Notes: a model not told the origin generated them from the sequence alone. Shown: positions 25,699 through 35,165, numbered from the stretch's first letter. The stretch: 39,478 bases of DNA from an uncultured Pelagibacteraceae bacterium (GCA_902633335.1 CACPFY010000001.1:145001-184478); one strand, 5' to 3'. Numbers and translations are program-made.

Positions 25699-26612
25699 TT
25701 TAATTTAGTTCCTTTCTCTAAATCGTTGCCAGCCAAAAATTCTTGAGCATCCATTTCTCTTTTACCCTCTTTCTTTAATTTTAAAATTTGTATTGCATTT
25801 GACGAGCAACCAACAGTTAATTTGTCATCAAGTACTTTTCCTTCTTCGCCTTTTTGATTAATCTCTTTAGCTTTCAGAATTTTTATTCTCTCATTTTTTA
25901 GTAAAAACCAAGCACCTGGTTTTGGGTTAAAAGCATTAATTTTTGCGATAATATTTTCAGCTTTATCTTTCCAATTTATTCGAGTTTCAATTTTATTTAT
26001 TTTTTTTGCATATGTTGCGTCTTTTTCATTTTGTTGATTAAAATTTGCTTTGTTCGAAGATATTAATTCAATCGAGTCCTTTAAAGCTTCTGCTCCTAGA
26101 ACGGATAGTTTCATATTTAATTCTCCGCTTGTTGTCTCTTTATTAATCTTAACTTTTAGCTGTTTAACAAAAGGTCCGGCATCAAGTTTTTTCTCTATTT
26201 TCATAATTGAAATTCCTGTTTCTTTATCCTTATTTAAAATAGCTCTTTCTATAGGGGCTGCACCTCTCCATTTGGGAAGAAGCGATGCATGTAAATTTAA
26301 AAAAATTAAATCAGGATTATTTAAATAAATATCAGGAATTATTTGTCCATAAGCTACTACAACAACAAGATCAGGATTTAATTTAATAAAATTTTTATAT
26401 TCATTTTCATCGCTCAACTTATTTGTTTTTACTTTAATTCCCTCATTTTCAGAAAAAACGTGCACTGCAGTTTTAAGTATTTTTTGACCCCTTGATTTTT
26501 TTTTTGGCGGTTGAGTATAAACACAAACAATTTTGTGTTTTGATTGTTTCAAAGCCTTTAATGCTGGTATTGAGAACTCTGGAGTTCCCATAAAAACAAT
26601 TTTTAATGACAT
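25695..26612 (-). CDS. fmt: methionyl-tRNA formyltransferase
   Basis: Fmt formylates initiator Met-tRNA using 10-formyl-tetrahydrofolate. The 305-residue protein begins SLKIVFMGTPEFSIPALKAL and carries the folate and catalytic site NLHASLLPKWRGAAPI (106-121) with Asn106, His108 and a downstream Asp in KLDAGPF (about 143-149). The C-terminal OB-like domain (about 205-305) binds tRNA, with KINAFNPKPGAWF. It lies between def and truA, the normal alphaproteobacterial order, 13 bases after def. Confidence 0.96.
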   Translation of the reverse strand: MSLKIVFMGTPEFSIPALKALKQSKHKIVCVYTQPPKKKSRGQKILKTAVHVFSENEGIKVKTNKLSDENEYKNFIKLNPDLVVVVAYGQIIPDIYLNNPDLIFLNLHASLLPKWRGAAPIERAILNKDKETGISIMKIEKKLDAGPFVKQLKVKINKETTSGELNMKLSVLGAEALKDSIELISSNKANFNQQNEKDATYAKKINKIETRINWKDKAENIIAKINAFNPKPGAWFLLKNERIKILKAKEINQKGEEGKVLDDKLTVGCSSNAIQILKLKKEGKREMDAQEFLAGNDLEKGTKLN

Positions 26613-26625
26613 TTGATTTTTAAAG

Positions 26626-27150
26626 TTAAACTATTACCCTATCAATTTCTCTTATTTGTTTTTTGGTTTTTTTTAAAATTAAATCTTTTTTTAGTTTTGA
26701 TAAGTGGTCTATAAACAATATTCCATTCAAATGATCAACTTCATGTTGAATACACGTAGCTAAAAGTCCATCAGCATTTATTTCTGTTTTTTTTCCATGA
26801 TAATCTAAAAAATTCACTTTACATGAACTTGGTCTTTTTACTTCTGCAAATTGATTGGGTATTGATAAGCAGCCTTCTTCGTATGAGATTAAATTATCTG
26901 ATTTGTAAGTAATTTGAGGATTGACTATAAATAAAGGATTTTTTTTTTCACCATCTTTTGACAAGTCAATTACAATAATTCTTTTTAAGACTCCAACTTG
27001 AACTGCGGCTAGTCCAATTCCTGGTGCTGAATACATAGTCTCTAACATGTCATCCATTAAGTTTTTTATCTCGGCATTAATTGAATTTACTGGCTCAGAA
27101 ACTTTCCTAAGTAGAGGGTTCGGTACTGTTAATATTTTTTTTTTTGCCAT
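26626..27150 (-). CDS. def: peptide deformylase
   Basis: Def removes the formyl group from new proteins, undoing the mark added by Fmt. The 174-residue protein shows all three motifs: GIGLAAVQVG (44-53), EEGCLSIP (91-98) with metal ligand Cys94, and QHEVDHLNG (135-143) with ligands His136 and His140 and the catalytic Glu137. The start KILTVPNPLLRKVSEPV is typical. It is followed by fmt. Upstream on the same strand is the 576-residue exported protein, 17 bases away. Confidence 0.97.
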   Translation of the reverse strand: MAKKKILTVPNPLLRKVSEPVNSINAEIKNLMDDMLETMYSAPGIGLAAVQVGVLKRIIVIDLSKDGEKKNPLFIVNPQITYKSDNLISYEEGCLSIPNQFAEVKRPSSCKVNFLDYHGKKTEINADGLLATCIQHEVDHLNGILFIDHLSKLKKDLILKKTKKQIREIDRVIV

Positions 27151-27167
27151 CAGAGATTTTACTACAA

Positions 27168-28898
27168 TTATATTCTTAAAGGTAGAGCAGTGGAAAGAAT
27201 TTCGTTTCTAAATTCTGTCAAATTTAATTTATTCAATAAATTTGTAATAAAATATATCGTTTCAGGATCTAAATTGTTTACTTCATCTTCACCAATAATT
27301 TCAACAATTTTTAAAGCCAAATAACCTTTTTCACCTTTTTCAGCTAAATCATTTAAGCTATCAGGAATATTGTAATTTTCGGATAAAATCTTGTGATTAA
27401 TTTCTTTTGGAATTGTAATTCCATCGTTCTCAAGGGACTCTAGAACAGCAACATCTTTTGCAGAATAAAAATAATTTTTATTTCTTTTTATCTTTTTATA
27501 AATACTATCTAATTCTTTTTGAGTTTTTTTGATTGGATAGTCTTTTTCATAAAAGTATCTTATAAGTTTTGATCTATGTAAAGTTTTATCATCGAACTTG
27601 ATTTTTTGTTGGTTGAGACTTTTATTTGAAACTATATTTCTTTCGACAATGTTTAGATAATTTTCAGGAATTTCATTTACCTGGAATTCTTCAAGTCTGT
27701 CACTTAAAAATTTGGTGTAAACATTTGATAAATTATCTTTTTGGAAAAGGTCTTTTAATAAAAAAAGTAAATCCAGCTTATTTTTTGTATTATCTGACAG
27801 TAGAAATTTTTGGTATATTAATGCCCTACCTTCTATTTTTTCCATAGACTGATAAACTGTTTTAGCATTTATTAAAGTATTAAGTTCGAACGGAATTTGT
27901 TTATATATTTTAAAAACCTGACTTTTATTAACTTGATTTTTATTTGCTGCAATTTCAATATTTTCAATTTTCTCTTTATCAGTGATATCGTCAATTTTAA
28001 TTAAATTAGCAGAATTCATATACTCCCAAATACTTCTATCTGTTTTATCATTTGGTTCATATTTAAAATTTGAAAAAGTTACGCTTGATAAGTAAAAGTT
28101 TAATAAATTATCATCTTTAATTTTTTTATTTTTATTTTCAGAAACGCCTAATAGAACATCTACCGCATTATCAAAAAATTTATCAGATTGCTTTTGCTCT
28201 TTGAGAATATCATGCAATAATTGGGCTTGGCTTTTTTTATTATTAAAAATTAAACAGTAAATTTTAAATTTTTCTAAGTATGGGTCTTTAATATCTTTTC
28301 CTATAAAGTTTACTTTTTCACAACCAATTTTGATATTAGCATTAGAAATATTCCTATCCACTAGATATTGAATAATTTTATTTTTATTTGGAAAATCATT
28401 ATTTTTTGTTAAAAATTGCTCAATAAGATCATCTTTTTTATTTTTAATAAGCCAATTAATTTTAATATCTAAAAAATCTTTTTCACTTAAATTTACTGGT
28501 GCATATGAGTATGAAAAAAGAGTATTTAATAAAATACTTTCAGCAGTTTCTGAAAGTTTTAATTTATTTAAACGAGAAATTGTTTTTTGAATATTTTTAC
28601 CGTCAGTGTTAGACCACATGGATAATTCAAAATTATATTTATCTGGGTCCCAAATACCATAAAGTAAAGTATTATCTTCTTCCACAGTAGCTTGTTCTTG
28701 AATAATATTACTCGTTTTTATATTATTATTTTTAATTAGTGGACTTTGTATTTTTAGTTCCTTTTTCTCTAATGCCTCATCTGTTTTATTTGAGGGTTTT
28801 TTTTTCCAAATATCAATTTCCTCTTCTGCATATGAGCTGCTTAGATTTATAAAGAAAATTAAAAAAAAAAATATTTTATTTAAGTCTGATAATTTCAT
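27168..28898 (-). CDS. exported hypothetical protein (576 residues)
   Basis: A large protein I cannot assign to a named family. Residues 1-24 form a clear signal peptide (hydrophobic FFFLIFFINLSSSYA, then EEEIDIW), so it is periplasmic or secreted. A low-complexity, charged linker (about 25-75) is followed by an all-helical region with repeated short helices rich in Leu, Asn and Lys, suggesting a TPR- or superhelix-like scaffold. Cysteines are few. It sits between a 60-residue membrane protein and def, in what looks like one transcription unit, in a segment flanked by aroK. Similar signal-bearing helical proteins beside aroK are known to me only vaguely from SAR11-type genomes. Confidence 0.75.
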   Translation of the reverse strand: MKLSDLNKIFFFLIFFINLSSSYAEEEIDIWKKKPSNKTDEALEKKELKIQSPLIKNNNIKTSNIIQEQATVEEDNTLLYGIWDPDKYNFELSMWSNTDGKNIQKTISRLNKLKLSETAESILLNTLFSYSYAPVNLSEKDFLDIKINWLIKNKKDDLIEQFLTKNNDFPNKNKIIQYLVDRNISNANIKIGCEKVNFIGKDIKDPYLEKFKIYCLIFNNKKSQAQLLHDILKEQKQSDKFFDNAVDVLLGVSENKNKKIKDDNLLNFYLSSVTFSNFKYEPNDKTDRSIWEYMNSANLIKIDDITDKEKIENIEIAANKNQVNKSQVFKIYKQIPFELNTLINAKTVYQSMEKIEGRALIYQKFLLSDNTKNKLDLLFLLKDLFQKDNLSNVYTKFLSDRLEEFQVNEIPENYLNIVERNIVSNKSLNQQKIKFDDKTLHRSKLIRYFYEKDYPIKKTQKELDSIYKKIKRNKNYFYSAKDVAVLESLENDGITIPKEINHKILSENYNIPDSLNDLAEKGEKGYLALKIVEIIGEDEVNNLDPETIYFITNLLNKLNLTEFRNEILSTALPLRI

Positions 28899-29058
28899 TT
28901 GTAATATCAGTATTAAATTCTTTGTCGGGTTTTGAAAAATTGATTTTTTCTAATAAAAAAACTATCAAGACAATTATACTTGCAAATACTATTAACTTCA
29001 GCAATCTTTGCATTAAAGATTCCCTTAAACTTTTTTGTCGGTTGAATTTAAGTTGCAT
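28876..29058 (-). CDS. small single-pass membrane protein (60 residues)
   Basis: A 60-residue frame with a basic N-terminus (QLKFNRQKSLRESLMQRLLK), one membrane segment at about residues 21-41 (LIVFASIIVLIVFLLEKIN) and a polar, acidic tail. This is the pattern of a single-pass protein with its N-terminus in the cytoplasm. The start could also be the inner Met16. Its last 23 bases overlap the signal-peptide region of the 576-residue gene in another frame, so the two are probably coupled and may work together in the envelope. Family unknown. Confidence 0.55.
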   Translation of the reverse strand: MQLKFNRQKSLRESLMQRLLKLIVFASIIVLIVFLLEKINFSKPDKEFNTDITNEIIRLK

Positions 29059-29131
29059 AGTTAAAAAATATATTTAAACTCGGAAAATAAGACAAATTTG
29101 TGATAAATCAAATTTTTAATTAGGATTATAA

Positions 29132-29653
29132 TTGAATAAAAACCTTGTTTTAACTGGAATGATGGGCGTAGGTAAGTCTACTATAGGTAGATTAATAGCC
29201 AAAAAACTTAAAATGAAGTTCATTGATGTTGATAAGGCAATTGAAAATGAGGAACAAAGATCAATAAAACAGATTTTTGACGATAACGGAGAGAATTATT
29301 TTAGAAAATTAGAGGAAAAAATTACACTTAAAATTCTCAAGACTAATAAAGCAGTAGTTGCTTTAGGTGGTGGCGCATTTCTTAATAAAGAGGTTCGATC
29401 AAAAGTCTTAGGTTCATGTGTGAGTGTTTGGCTTAAAGTAAGCCTTGATAAGCTCATTAGACGATATAATAAGAATAATAAACGACCCTTATTAAATAAA
29501 AAAAAATTAGACACTGATGTGAAAAAAATATATCAGGCGAGAAAAAAAATTTATAGTTTAGCAAATTTTAAAATAAACTGTGATAATATTGATAAGGCAA
29601 AAATAGTAGAAAAGATATTAGATATTTATGACAATCAATCGATTAAAAGCTAG
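29132..29653 (+). CDS. aroK: shikimate kinase
   Basis: AroK phosphorylates shikimate in the route to chorismate. The 173-residue protein begins with TTG (29132), the only start that leaves room for the P-loop; AGGA lies seven bases upstream. The Walker A motif is LTGMMGVGKSTIGR (7-20), followed by FIDVDKAIE (about 30-38), FRKLEEK with the shikimate-binding Arg (about 57-63), and VALGGGAFLN (about 75-84). RPLLN is near 118. It overlaps aroB by 26 bases, the usual partner. Confidence 0.94.
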   Translation: MNKNLVLTGMMGVGKSTIGRLIAKKLKMKFIDVDKAIENEEQRSIKQIFDDNGENYFRKLEEKITLKILKTNKAVVALGGGAFLNKEVRSKVLGSCVSVWLKVSLDKLIRRYNKNNKRPLLNKKKLDTDVKKIYQARKKIYSLANFKINCDNIDKAKIVEKILDIYDNQSIKS

Positions 29654-30722
29654 AAATTATTCAATAATTGTAGGTAAAAATTCTTTATCTACTTTACAAA
29701 TTGAGGTTAAAAATCATTGTCCACAATGTAAAAAAATTGCTCTAGTAATAGATAAAAAAATACCAAAAAAATTTGTTTTAAAGATTAGAAAGATTTTAAA
29801 AAATTATAAACTATTTATTTTTTATGTATCATCTTCTGAAAAAATTAAAAATTTAAACCAAATTAATTTAATTATAAATAAATTACTAAAACTAAATTTC
29901 AATAGATCAGATTTAGTAATTGCTATGGGGGGTGGCATTATAGGCGACATGACCGGTTTTGGTGCAAGCATTTTTAAAAGAGGAATTAATTTTATTAATT
30001 TGCCAAGTACACTTTTAGCGCAAGTAGATTCCTGTATTGGAGGAAAAACAGCTGTTAATTCTAAACATGGAAAAAATTTAATAGGATCATTTTTTAATCC
30101 TAGAGTAGTAATTTCTGATACAGATTTATTAAAATCTTTACCAAAAAGAGAAATTATATGTGGATTTGCTGAAATATTAAAACATTCAATTATAAACGAT
30201 AAAAAATTTTTTAATTTTTTAAAAAATAATACAAACAGTATTTTATCTCTTGAAAATAAAATTTTAGCCAAAAGCATTTTAAAAAGTTGTAAGATAAAAT
30301 TAAGTTTTACTGAAAAAGACTTCAAAGAAAAAAATTTAAGAATGAAACTAAACTTTGGACATACATTTGCGCATGCGCTTGAGATTCAAAATAAATACTC
30401 TAATAAACTAAATCATGGTGAAGCAGTTTTAATAGGTATGTTGGTTGCTGCTAGAATTTCCAAATTAAAAAATTTATGTTCATCAAGCACTCTTTCGGCA
30501 ATCGAAAATTTATATCAAAAATATGCTTTAGTTAAGAATTTAAATAAATACCTAAATAAAAAACAAATTTTAAAATCTATAAAGTTTATGAAAAATGATA
30601 AAAAAAAAGATGATGAAAAAATAAGCTTAATTTTATTAAGTAGTATTGGAAAAACAACATCTCCAGGACATCACAAATATAAATCTGCCCAAGTTGAAAA
30701 ATTAATTAAAAAACTATTTTAA
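29628..30722 (+). CDS. aroB: 3-dehydroquinate synthase
   Basis: AroB makes 3-dehydroquinate from DAHP in the shikimate pathway, using NAD and a metal ion. The 364-residue protein shows AMGGGIIGDMTGFGAS (about 103-118), LAQVDSCIGGKTAVNSKHGKNLIG (about 133-156; His-rich metal site in the C-terminal part), EILKHSIINDKKFF, and metal-ligand motifs LNFGHTFAHALE (about 239-250) and LNHGEAVLIGM (about 258-268). Its start lies within aroK (26-base overlap). It overlaps bolA tail to tail by nine bases. Confidence 0.95.
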   Translation: MTINRLKARNYSIIVGKNSLSTLQIEVKNHCPQCKKIALVIDKKIPKKFVLKIRKILKNYKLFIFYVSSSEKIKNLNQINLIINKLLKLNFNRSDLVIAMGGGIIGDMTGFGASIFKRGINFINLPSTLLAQVDSCIGGKTAVNSKHGKNLIGSFFNPRVVISDTDLLKSLPKREIICGFAEILKHSIINDKKFFNFLKNNTNSILSLENKILAKSILKSCKIKLSFTEKDFKEKNLRMKLNFGHTFAHALEIQNKYSNKLNHGEAVLIGMLVAARISKLKNLCSSSTLSAIENLYQKYALVKNLNKYLNKKQILKSIKFMKNDKKKDDEKISLILLSSIGKTTSPGHHKYKSAQVEKLIKKLF

Positions 30723-30968
30723 ACGAATTTCTAATGCATGAATATTTTTTTGAAATTCTTCTTTGATAGTACTCATCAAAATTTTTTCAGCCTCAAGTCT
30801 ACTAAGATTATTAAGATAATTTGATTTAATTTCTAAAATTAAATGAAGTTTACCTTTTTGGAAAGATTTATGATTTTTATGTGCGTTAGTATTATCTATT
30901 ATTTTTATTTCTTCTAATTGAATGTTATTTTTTATTTTTTTTTCAATTTGATTTATATAAAAACTCAT
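30714..30968 (-). CDS. BolA family protein
   Basis: An 84-residue BolA-like protein. BolA proteins pair with monothiol glutaredoxins in iron-sulfur cluster and iron regulation. The fold is visible from EKKIKNNIQLEEIKIIDNTN through HKNHKSFQKGKLHLILEIKS, with a conserved His in the KGKLHL region, to LEAEKILMSTIKEEFQKNIHALEIRL. Its divergent neighbour is the J-domain gene, a conserved alphaproteobacterial arrangement. The 32-base spacer holds TATA-rich sequence that could serve both promoters. Confidence 0.88.
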   Translation of the reverse strand: MSFYINQIEKKIKNNIQLEEIKIIDNTNAHKNHKSFQKGKLHLILEIKSNYLNNLSRLEAEKILMSTIKEEFQKNIHALEIRLK

Positions 30969-31000
30969 AGAATAATATATTATATATAAAAAAAAGAATT

Positions 31001-31516
31001 ATGAAAATTATTTGTGATTGGGAAAACTGTAAAGAACAGGGAAGTTATAAAGCCCCAGTAGAAAGAGATAATATAAGAAAATATAGATTATTATGTTTAA
31101 AACATATTAAAATATTTAATAAAAACTGGAATTATTTCGAGAATATGAATAATGAAGAGATAGAATATTTTTTAAAATCAGATTTAACATGGCACAAGTC
31201 AACAAAAAGTTTTGGTTCTTCTGAAAATTTTTTCAATTTACTGTGGAATAATGCTTTAGAAGATAAGCTTAATATTTTTAAAACAACAGGTTTCAAAGAT
31301 TTTCAAAAATCAAATCTTTCGACTAAAGAAAAAGATGCTTTTGACATTTTAGAATTAAAATATTCTGCAAAATGGCAAGAAATCCAACAAAAATTTAAAT
31401 ATCTTGTAAAGAAATATCATCCTGATAAAAACCAAGGTAGTAAAAAATATGAAGATAAGTTAAAAAAGATTACTTTGGCGTATAGTCAGCTAAAAATGAA
31501 TTTAGGAAAAAAATAA
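31001..31516 (+). CDS. J-domain protein with N-terminal Cys-rich segment
   Basis: A 171-residue DnaJ-like co-chaperone. The J domain is at the C-terminus (about 110-168) and carries HPD at 140-142 in VKKYHPDKNQGS, needed to stimulate DnaK. The N-terminal part has CDWENCKEQGSYKAP and LLCLKHIKIFNKNWNYFENM, so Cys5, Cys10, Cys32 and His35 may form a small metal site. This architecture is common in Alphaproteobacteria next to bolA and cobS. It has no G/F linker or DnaJ zinc domain, so it is a specialised J protein. cobS starts two bases after its stop. Confidence 0.88.
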   Translation: MKIICDWENCKEQGSYKAPVERDNIRKYRLLCLKHIKIFNKNWNYFENMNNEEIEYFLKSDLTWHKSTKSFGSSENFFNLLWNNALEDKLNIFKTTGFKDFQKSNLSTKEKDAFDILELKYSAKWQEIQQKFKYLVKKYHPDKNQGSKKYEDKLKKITLAYSQLKMNLGKK

Positions 31517-31518
31517 AT

Positions 31519-32496
31519 ATGAGCACATCACAATTTATATCAAAACCGGATTTAAAAATTTCAGTTAAACAAACTTTTGGATTTGAAAGCAACATGGAAT
31601 TGAATGGTTTTTCAAAAAAAAATGAGTACGTCCCAAAAATTGACCCTGATTATAAATTTGATAAAGATACCACATTGGCAATTTTAGCTGGTTTCTCTTT
31701 CAATAAAAGAGTTTTAATTCAAGGTTACCATGGTACAGGAAAATCTACTCACATAGAACAAGTTGCTGCAAGATTAAATTGGCCTTGTGTAAGAGTTAAC
31801 TTAGATAGTCATATAAGTAGGATAGATCTTATTGGAAAAGACGCAATAATTCTAAAAGATGGAAAGCAAGTAACAGAGTTTAAAGAAGGTATTTTGCCTT
31901 GGTCTATCCAAAATCCTGTTGCTCTAGTATTTGATGAATATGATGCTGGTAGACCAGATGTAATGTTCGTTATTCAGAGAGTTCTGGAAAGTGAGGGAAA
32001 TTTTACTTTATTAGATAAAAATAAAGTTTTAGAGCAACACGACTTTTTCAGAATGTTCGCAACCACAAACACTGTAGGTTTAGGAGACACAACAGGCCTA
32101 TATCATGGGACTCAACAAATCAACCAAGGTCAAATGGATAGATGGAACATAGTTTCAACATTAAATTATCTCTCAAGTGAAAAGGAACTAGAGATTATTT
32201 TAGCTAAGAATAAAAAGTACAATAATAAAGAGGGTAAAGAAATCATTTCAAATATGATTAAAGTAGCTGATTTAACTCGAAAAGGTTTTATGCTAGGTGA
32301 TATATCTACTGTAATGAGCCCAAGAACGGTTATGCATTGGGCAGAAAATACTAGTATATTCAAGGATAAAGGTTATGCATTTAGAGTTACGTTTTTGAAT
32401 AAATGCGATGAAATTGAAAAAAAAATAATTTCTGAATATTATCAAAGATGTTTTGGAGAAGAGTTGCCAGAGTCTTCAATTAACGTTCAAATTTAA
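31519..32496 (+). CDS. cobS: CobS-like AAA+ ATPase (cobaltochelatase subunit family)
   Basis: A 325-residue MoxR-type AAA+ ATPase. It has the Walker A loop [14 protein letters not shown] (68-81), Walker [16 protein letters not shown] (about 135-149), and the sensor region [20 protein letters not shown] (about 180-199). In full systems CobS works with CobT and CobN to insert cobalt in aerobic cobalamin synthesis. No other cobalamin gene is in this window, and CobST pairs exist in genomes without the pathway, so a different metal-chelating or protein-remodelling role is possible. cobT follows after one base. Confidence 0.9.
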   Translation: MSTSQFISKPDLKISVKQTFGFESNMELNGFSKKNEYVPKIDPDYKFDKDTTLAILAGFSFNKRVLIQGYHGTGKSTHIEQVAARLNWPCVRVNLDSHISRIDLIGKDAIILKDGKQVTEFKEGILPWSIQNPVALVFDEYDAGRPDVMFVIQRVLESEGNFTLLDKNKVLEQHDFFRMFATTNTVGLGDTTGLYHGTQQINQGQMDRWNIVSTLNYLSSEKELEIILAKNKKYNNKEGKEIISNMIKVADLTRKGFMLGDISTVMSPRTVMHWAENTSIFKDKGYAFRVTFLNKCDEIEKKIISEYYQRCFGEELPESSINVQI

Positions 32497-32497
32497 A

Positions 32498-34291
32498 GTG
32501 CAAAAAAAAGAAGAAATATTAGAAAATTTCAAAACTGCAATTAAATCAACAATTAAATCTTTATCAAACAAAGATGATTTAGAGATAAGTTTTGGCGGGC
32601 AAGATGTTTCAAGTGAAAATAATAAACTGAGACTGCCAGAAATAAAAGAGATACAAAACAAAATAAATTTTGACATAACTAGAGCACAAGCAGATTCCGA
32701 GTCACTTAAGCTAAGATATAGTGATAAAAAAATTTTGAAAAATTTTGAACCTAATGGGTCAAAAGCAAAAAAATTATATGGAATAGCTGAAAAAATTAGA
32801 TATGAGTCTCTTGGAACTCAAGAATACAAAGGAATAAAAGATAACTTATTAAATTATTACTCAAAACAAAAACCTCCTCAAAATAAATTAGAAAATATCT
32901 TTTTTGCTTTTGAAAATTATTTACGAAAAGAATTTTTGCAGTCTATTAAAAGTTCAAAAATAGAAGATATTCCAGCTAAATATAAAAAAAAATTTGATAA
33001 AGCCTTCAAAACAAAAATTGGTAAAATTAAAGATAATATTGATAATCAAAAGTTTTTTAATGCTGCTATTTCTGAAATAATTGAAAAATTAGAAATTGAA
33101 GAAACTTCTGACTATGAAGAAATGGATAATAAAAAAGAAGAAGACAAAAATAAAGAAGTAAACAATAAAGACGACTCAGATCAAAAAAGAGATTCAAAAT
33201 TTGACGAAAATCAAGAAATGGCTATAGATACAAGTATTCCAGAACTTGATAATTTAGCAGATGAAAATGATAAAGACTCAAATGAAATTGAAATCGAAGA
33301 ATCCTCTAATGATTCTGAGAAAAGAATGAGAGCTAAAAATAGTTTTGGAGATCAAAAATATAAATTTTACACAAAAGAATTTGATGAAATTATAGTTGCA
33401 GAAGATCTTGAGTCAGAGGATGAATTATTTAGATTGAGACAAAATCTAGATCAACAGTTGTTACAACTAAAAAGTTTTATTTCAAAACTTGCAAATAAAC
33501 TTCAAAGAAAGTTATTAGCTAAACAAAATCGATCTTGGGATTTTGATTTAGAGGAAGGAATGCTAGATACCTCAAAACTATCTCGAATTATTATCGACCC
33601 TTTAAACTCTTTATCTTTCAAAAAAGAGAAAGAGACAGAATTTAAAGATACTCTAGTAACTATTCTTATTGACAATTCTGGCTCGATGAGAGGTAAACCT
33701 ATTTCTGTTGCTGCAATTTGTGCTGATATTTTATCTAGAACATTAGAAAGATGCTCAGTAAAAGTGGAAATTTTAGGGTTTACAACTAAACATTGGAAAG
33801 GTGGCTCAAGCAGAGAACTATGGATGAAAAATGACAAGCCAAGATCTCCAGGAAGACTTAATGATTTAAGACACATTATTTATAAGTCTGCAGACACACC
33901 TTGGAGACTAGCAAAAAAGAATATGGGATTAATGTTGAAAGAAGGACTTCTTAAAGAAAATATTGATGGAGAAGCATTAAAATGGGCTTTTGAAAAAATG
34001 TCAAAAAGAAAAGAGGAGAGAAAAATTTTAATGGTAATTTCTGACGGCGCACCAGTAGATGACTCTACGCTATCAACAAATTCAAGTGATTTTTTGGAAA
34101 CAAATTTAAAACATACTGTGCAGTGGATTGAAAATAAATCAGACGTTGAACTACTTGCTATTGGCATAGGACACGATGTTACAAGGTATTATAAGAAAGC
34201 TGTAAAAATTACTGATGTTCAAGATCTAGGTGACGTGATGATAAATCAGTTAACTGACTTATTCAAAGACGATAAAAGAGTCTTAAATTAA
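32498..34291 (+). CDS. cobT: CobT-like protein with von Willebrand factor A domain
   Basis: The partner of CobS. I start it at GTG 32498, just after the cobS stop, giving 597 residues; the frame is open to a TTG at 32453, but that would lie inside cobS. The N-terminal half is helical, followed by a very acidic Asp/Glu/Asn/Lys-rich linker at about 200-270. The C-terminal vWA domain has a full MIDAS motif, [14 protein letters not shown], with Asp392, Ser394 and Ser396, and later [11 protein letters not shown] and [15 protein letters not shown] proteins bind a partner through a metal ion. The last four bases TTAA also hold the stop of the convergent transporter gene. Confidence 0.88.
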   Translation: MQKKEEILENFKTAIKSTIKSLSNKDDLEISFGGQDVSSENNKLRLPEIKEIQNKINFDITRAQADSESLKLRYSDKKILKNFEPNGSKAKKLYGIAEKIRYESLGTQEYKGIKDNLLNYYSKQKPPQNKLENIFFAFENYLRKEFLQSIKSSKIEDIPAKYKKKFDKAFKTKIGKIKDNIDNQKFFNAAISEIIEKLEIEETSDYEEMDNKKEEDKNKEVNNKDDSDQKRDSKFDENQEMAIDTSIPELDNLADENDKDSNEIEIEESSNDSEKRMRAKNSFGDQKYKFYTKEFDEIIVAEDLESEDELFRLRQNLDQQLLQLKSFISKLANKLQRKLLAKQNRSWDFDLEEGMLDTSKLSRIIIDPLNSLSFKKEKETEFKDTLVTILIDNSGSMRGKPISVAAICADILSRTLERCSVKVEILGFTTKHWKGGSSRELWMKNDKPRSPGRLNDLRHIIYKSADTPWRLAKKNMGLMLKEGLLKENIDGEALKWAFEKMSKRKEERKILMVISDGAPVDDSTLSTNSSDFLETNLKHTVQWIENKSDVELLAIGIGHDVTRYYKKAVKITDVQDLGDVMINQLTDLFKDDKRVLN

Positions 34292-34881
34292 TAATTCAAA
34301 TTTTTAAATTTTAAATCTGTAAAGTCCCTAATTTTATCAATACATAGCTTAAACGGTATTAACATAATTAATGCTACTATAAGTTTAACTGCAAGATCAC
34401 CAAGAGCTAAAGTAAACCAAGGAATTCCTGTTTTATAAAATGCTATTAAGAAAAAGATAAAAGTATCAATTATTGATCCTAAAATTGAAGATGTTAGTGG
34501 AGCTACATACCAAGTTTTCTTTCTAAGTAAATCAAATATATTCACATCAAGGTTTTGGGCAATAATAAATGCTGTAGCCGACCCTATAGCAATTCTAATT
34601 GATATTATATCTTCAAAATTAGTTGAAACAAACAACGTTAAAATTATTCCTACAAAAAAACCAATAAGAACAAGTCTACGAGCGATTTTCTTTCCAAAAG
34701 CTCTGTTTGCTAAATCTGTAATTAAAAAAGTAATCGGGTAACTAAATGCACCGTAAGTTAGTAGATTGTCTAATTCATAAAACTTTACAGGAAATTGTAC
34801 AAGATAATTGGAGGAAATTATAACTAGGCCCATTAAAAAAGATAATGTAAAGAACAATTTTCTTTTAGAAGCTGATAACAT
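34288..34881 (-). CDS. queuosine precursor transporter (YhhQ/DUF165 family)
   Basis: A 197-residue membrane protein of the VUT/YhhQ family, which imports queuine precursors (preQ0/preQ1) for tRNA modification. About six hydrophobic segments are visible, beginning with [20 protein letters not shown], then [20 protein letters not shown] (about 44-63), the family signature with the Thr-Asp pair. [18 protein letters not shown] and [17 protein letters not shown] follow. It lies between rpmB and cobT, five bases after rpmB. The exact substrate cannot be told from sequence. Confidence 0.87.
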   Translation of the reverse strand: MLSASKRKLFFTLSFLMGLVIISSNYLVQFPVKFYELDNLLTYGAFSYPITFLITDLANRAFGKKIARRLVLIGFFVGIILTLFVSTNFEDIISIRIAIGSATAFIIAQNLDVNIFDLLRKKTWYVAPLTSSILGSIIDTFIFFLIAFYKTGIPWFTLALGDLAVKLIVALIMLIPFKLCIDKIRDFTDLKFKNLNY

Positions 34882-34886
34882 TATTT

Positions 34887-35165
34887 TTATTTTTGAGAAA
34901 CTATTGAAAATTTTAATTTTTTAACTCTCTTAGATAAATTTTTTCTCTTTGCTGTTTTTAAGAACTTGTCTATTCCACCTTTGAAATCAACAGTTCTAAG
35001 AGCAGCATTACTTACATTGAGTCTAATACTTCTCTTTAAAATATCACTTTTAAATGAAATTTTTTTAAGATTTGGCAAAAAACGTCTTTTAGTTTTGTTA
35101 TTAGCATGACTAACGTTATGACCTTTTAAAGGTAACACACCAGTGAGCTCACATCTTTTTGTCAT
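34887..35165 (-). CDS. rpmB: 50S ribosomal protein L28
   Basis: L28 is a large-subunit protein. I use ATG at 35165, giving 92 residues that start MTKRCELTGVLPLKGHNVSH, matching the family; the frame is open 13 codons further upstream, but that extension is unlike any L28. ANNKTKRRFLPNLKKI and LKRSIRLNVSNAALRTVD are conserved blocks. It stands 46 bases after pyrD and five bases before the transporter gene. Confidence 0.95.
   Translation of the reverse strand: MTKRCELTGVLPLKGHNVSHANNKTKRRFLPNLKKISFKSDILKRSIRLNVSNAALRTVDFKGGIDKFLKTAKRKNLSKRVKKLKFSIVSQK

Noticed and set aside
29822-30325. 167-residue frame antisense to aroB
   Set aside because: Mirror reading of an AT-rich gene with strong aroB motifs; no ribosome binding site or neighbour logic.
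32453-32497. Longer CobT start at TTG 32453
   Set aside because: It would lie wholly inside the end of cobS; GTG at 32498 directly after the cobS stop leads into the expected N-terminus.
33502-33876. 124-residue frame antisense to cobT
   Set aside because: It covers the conserved vWA domain on the other strand and has no recognisable features.
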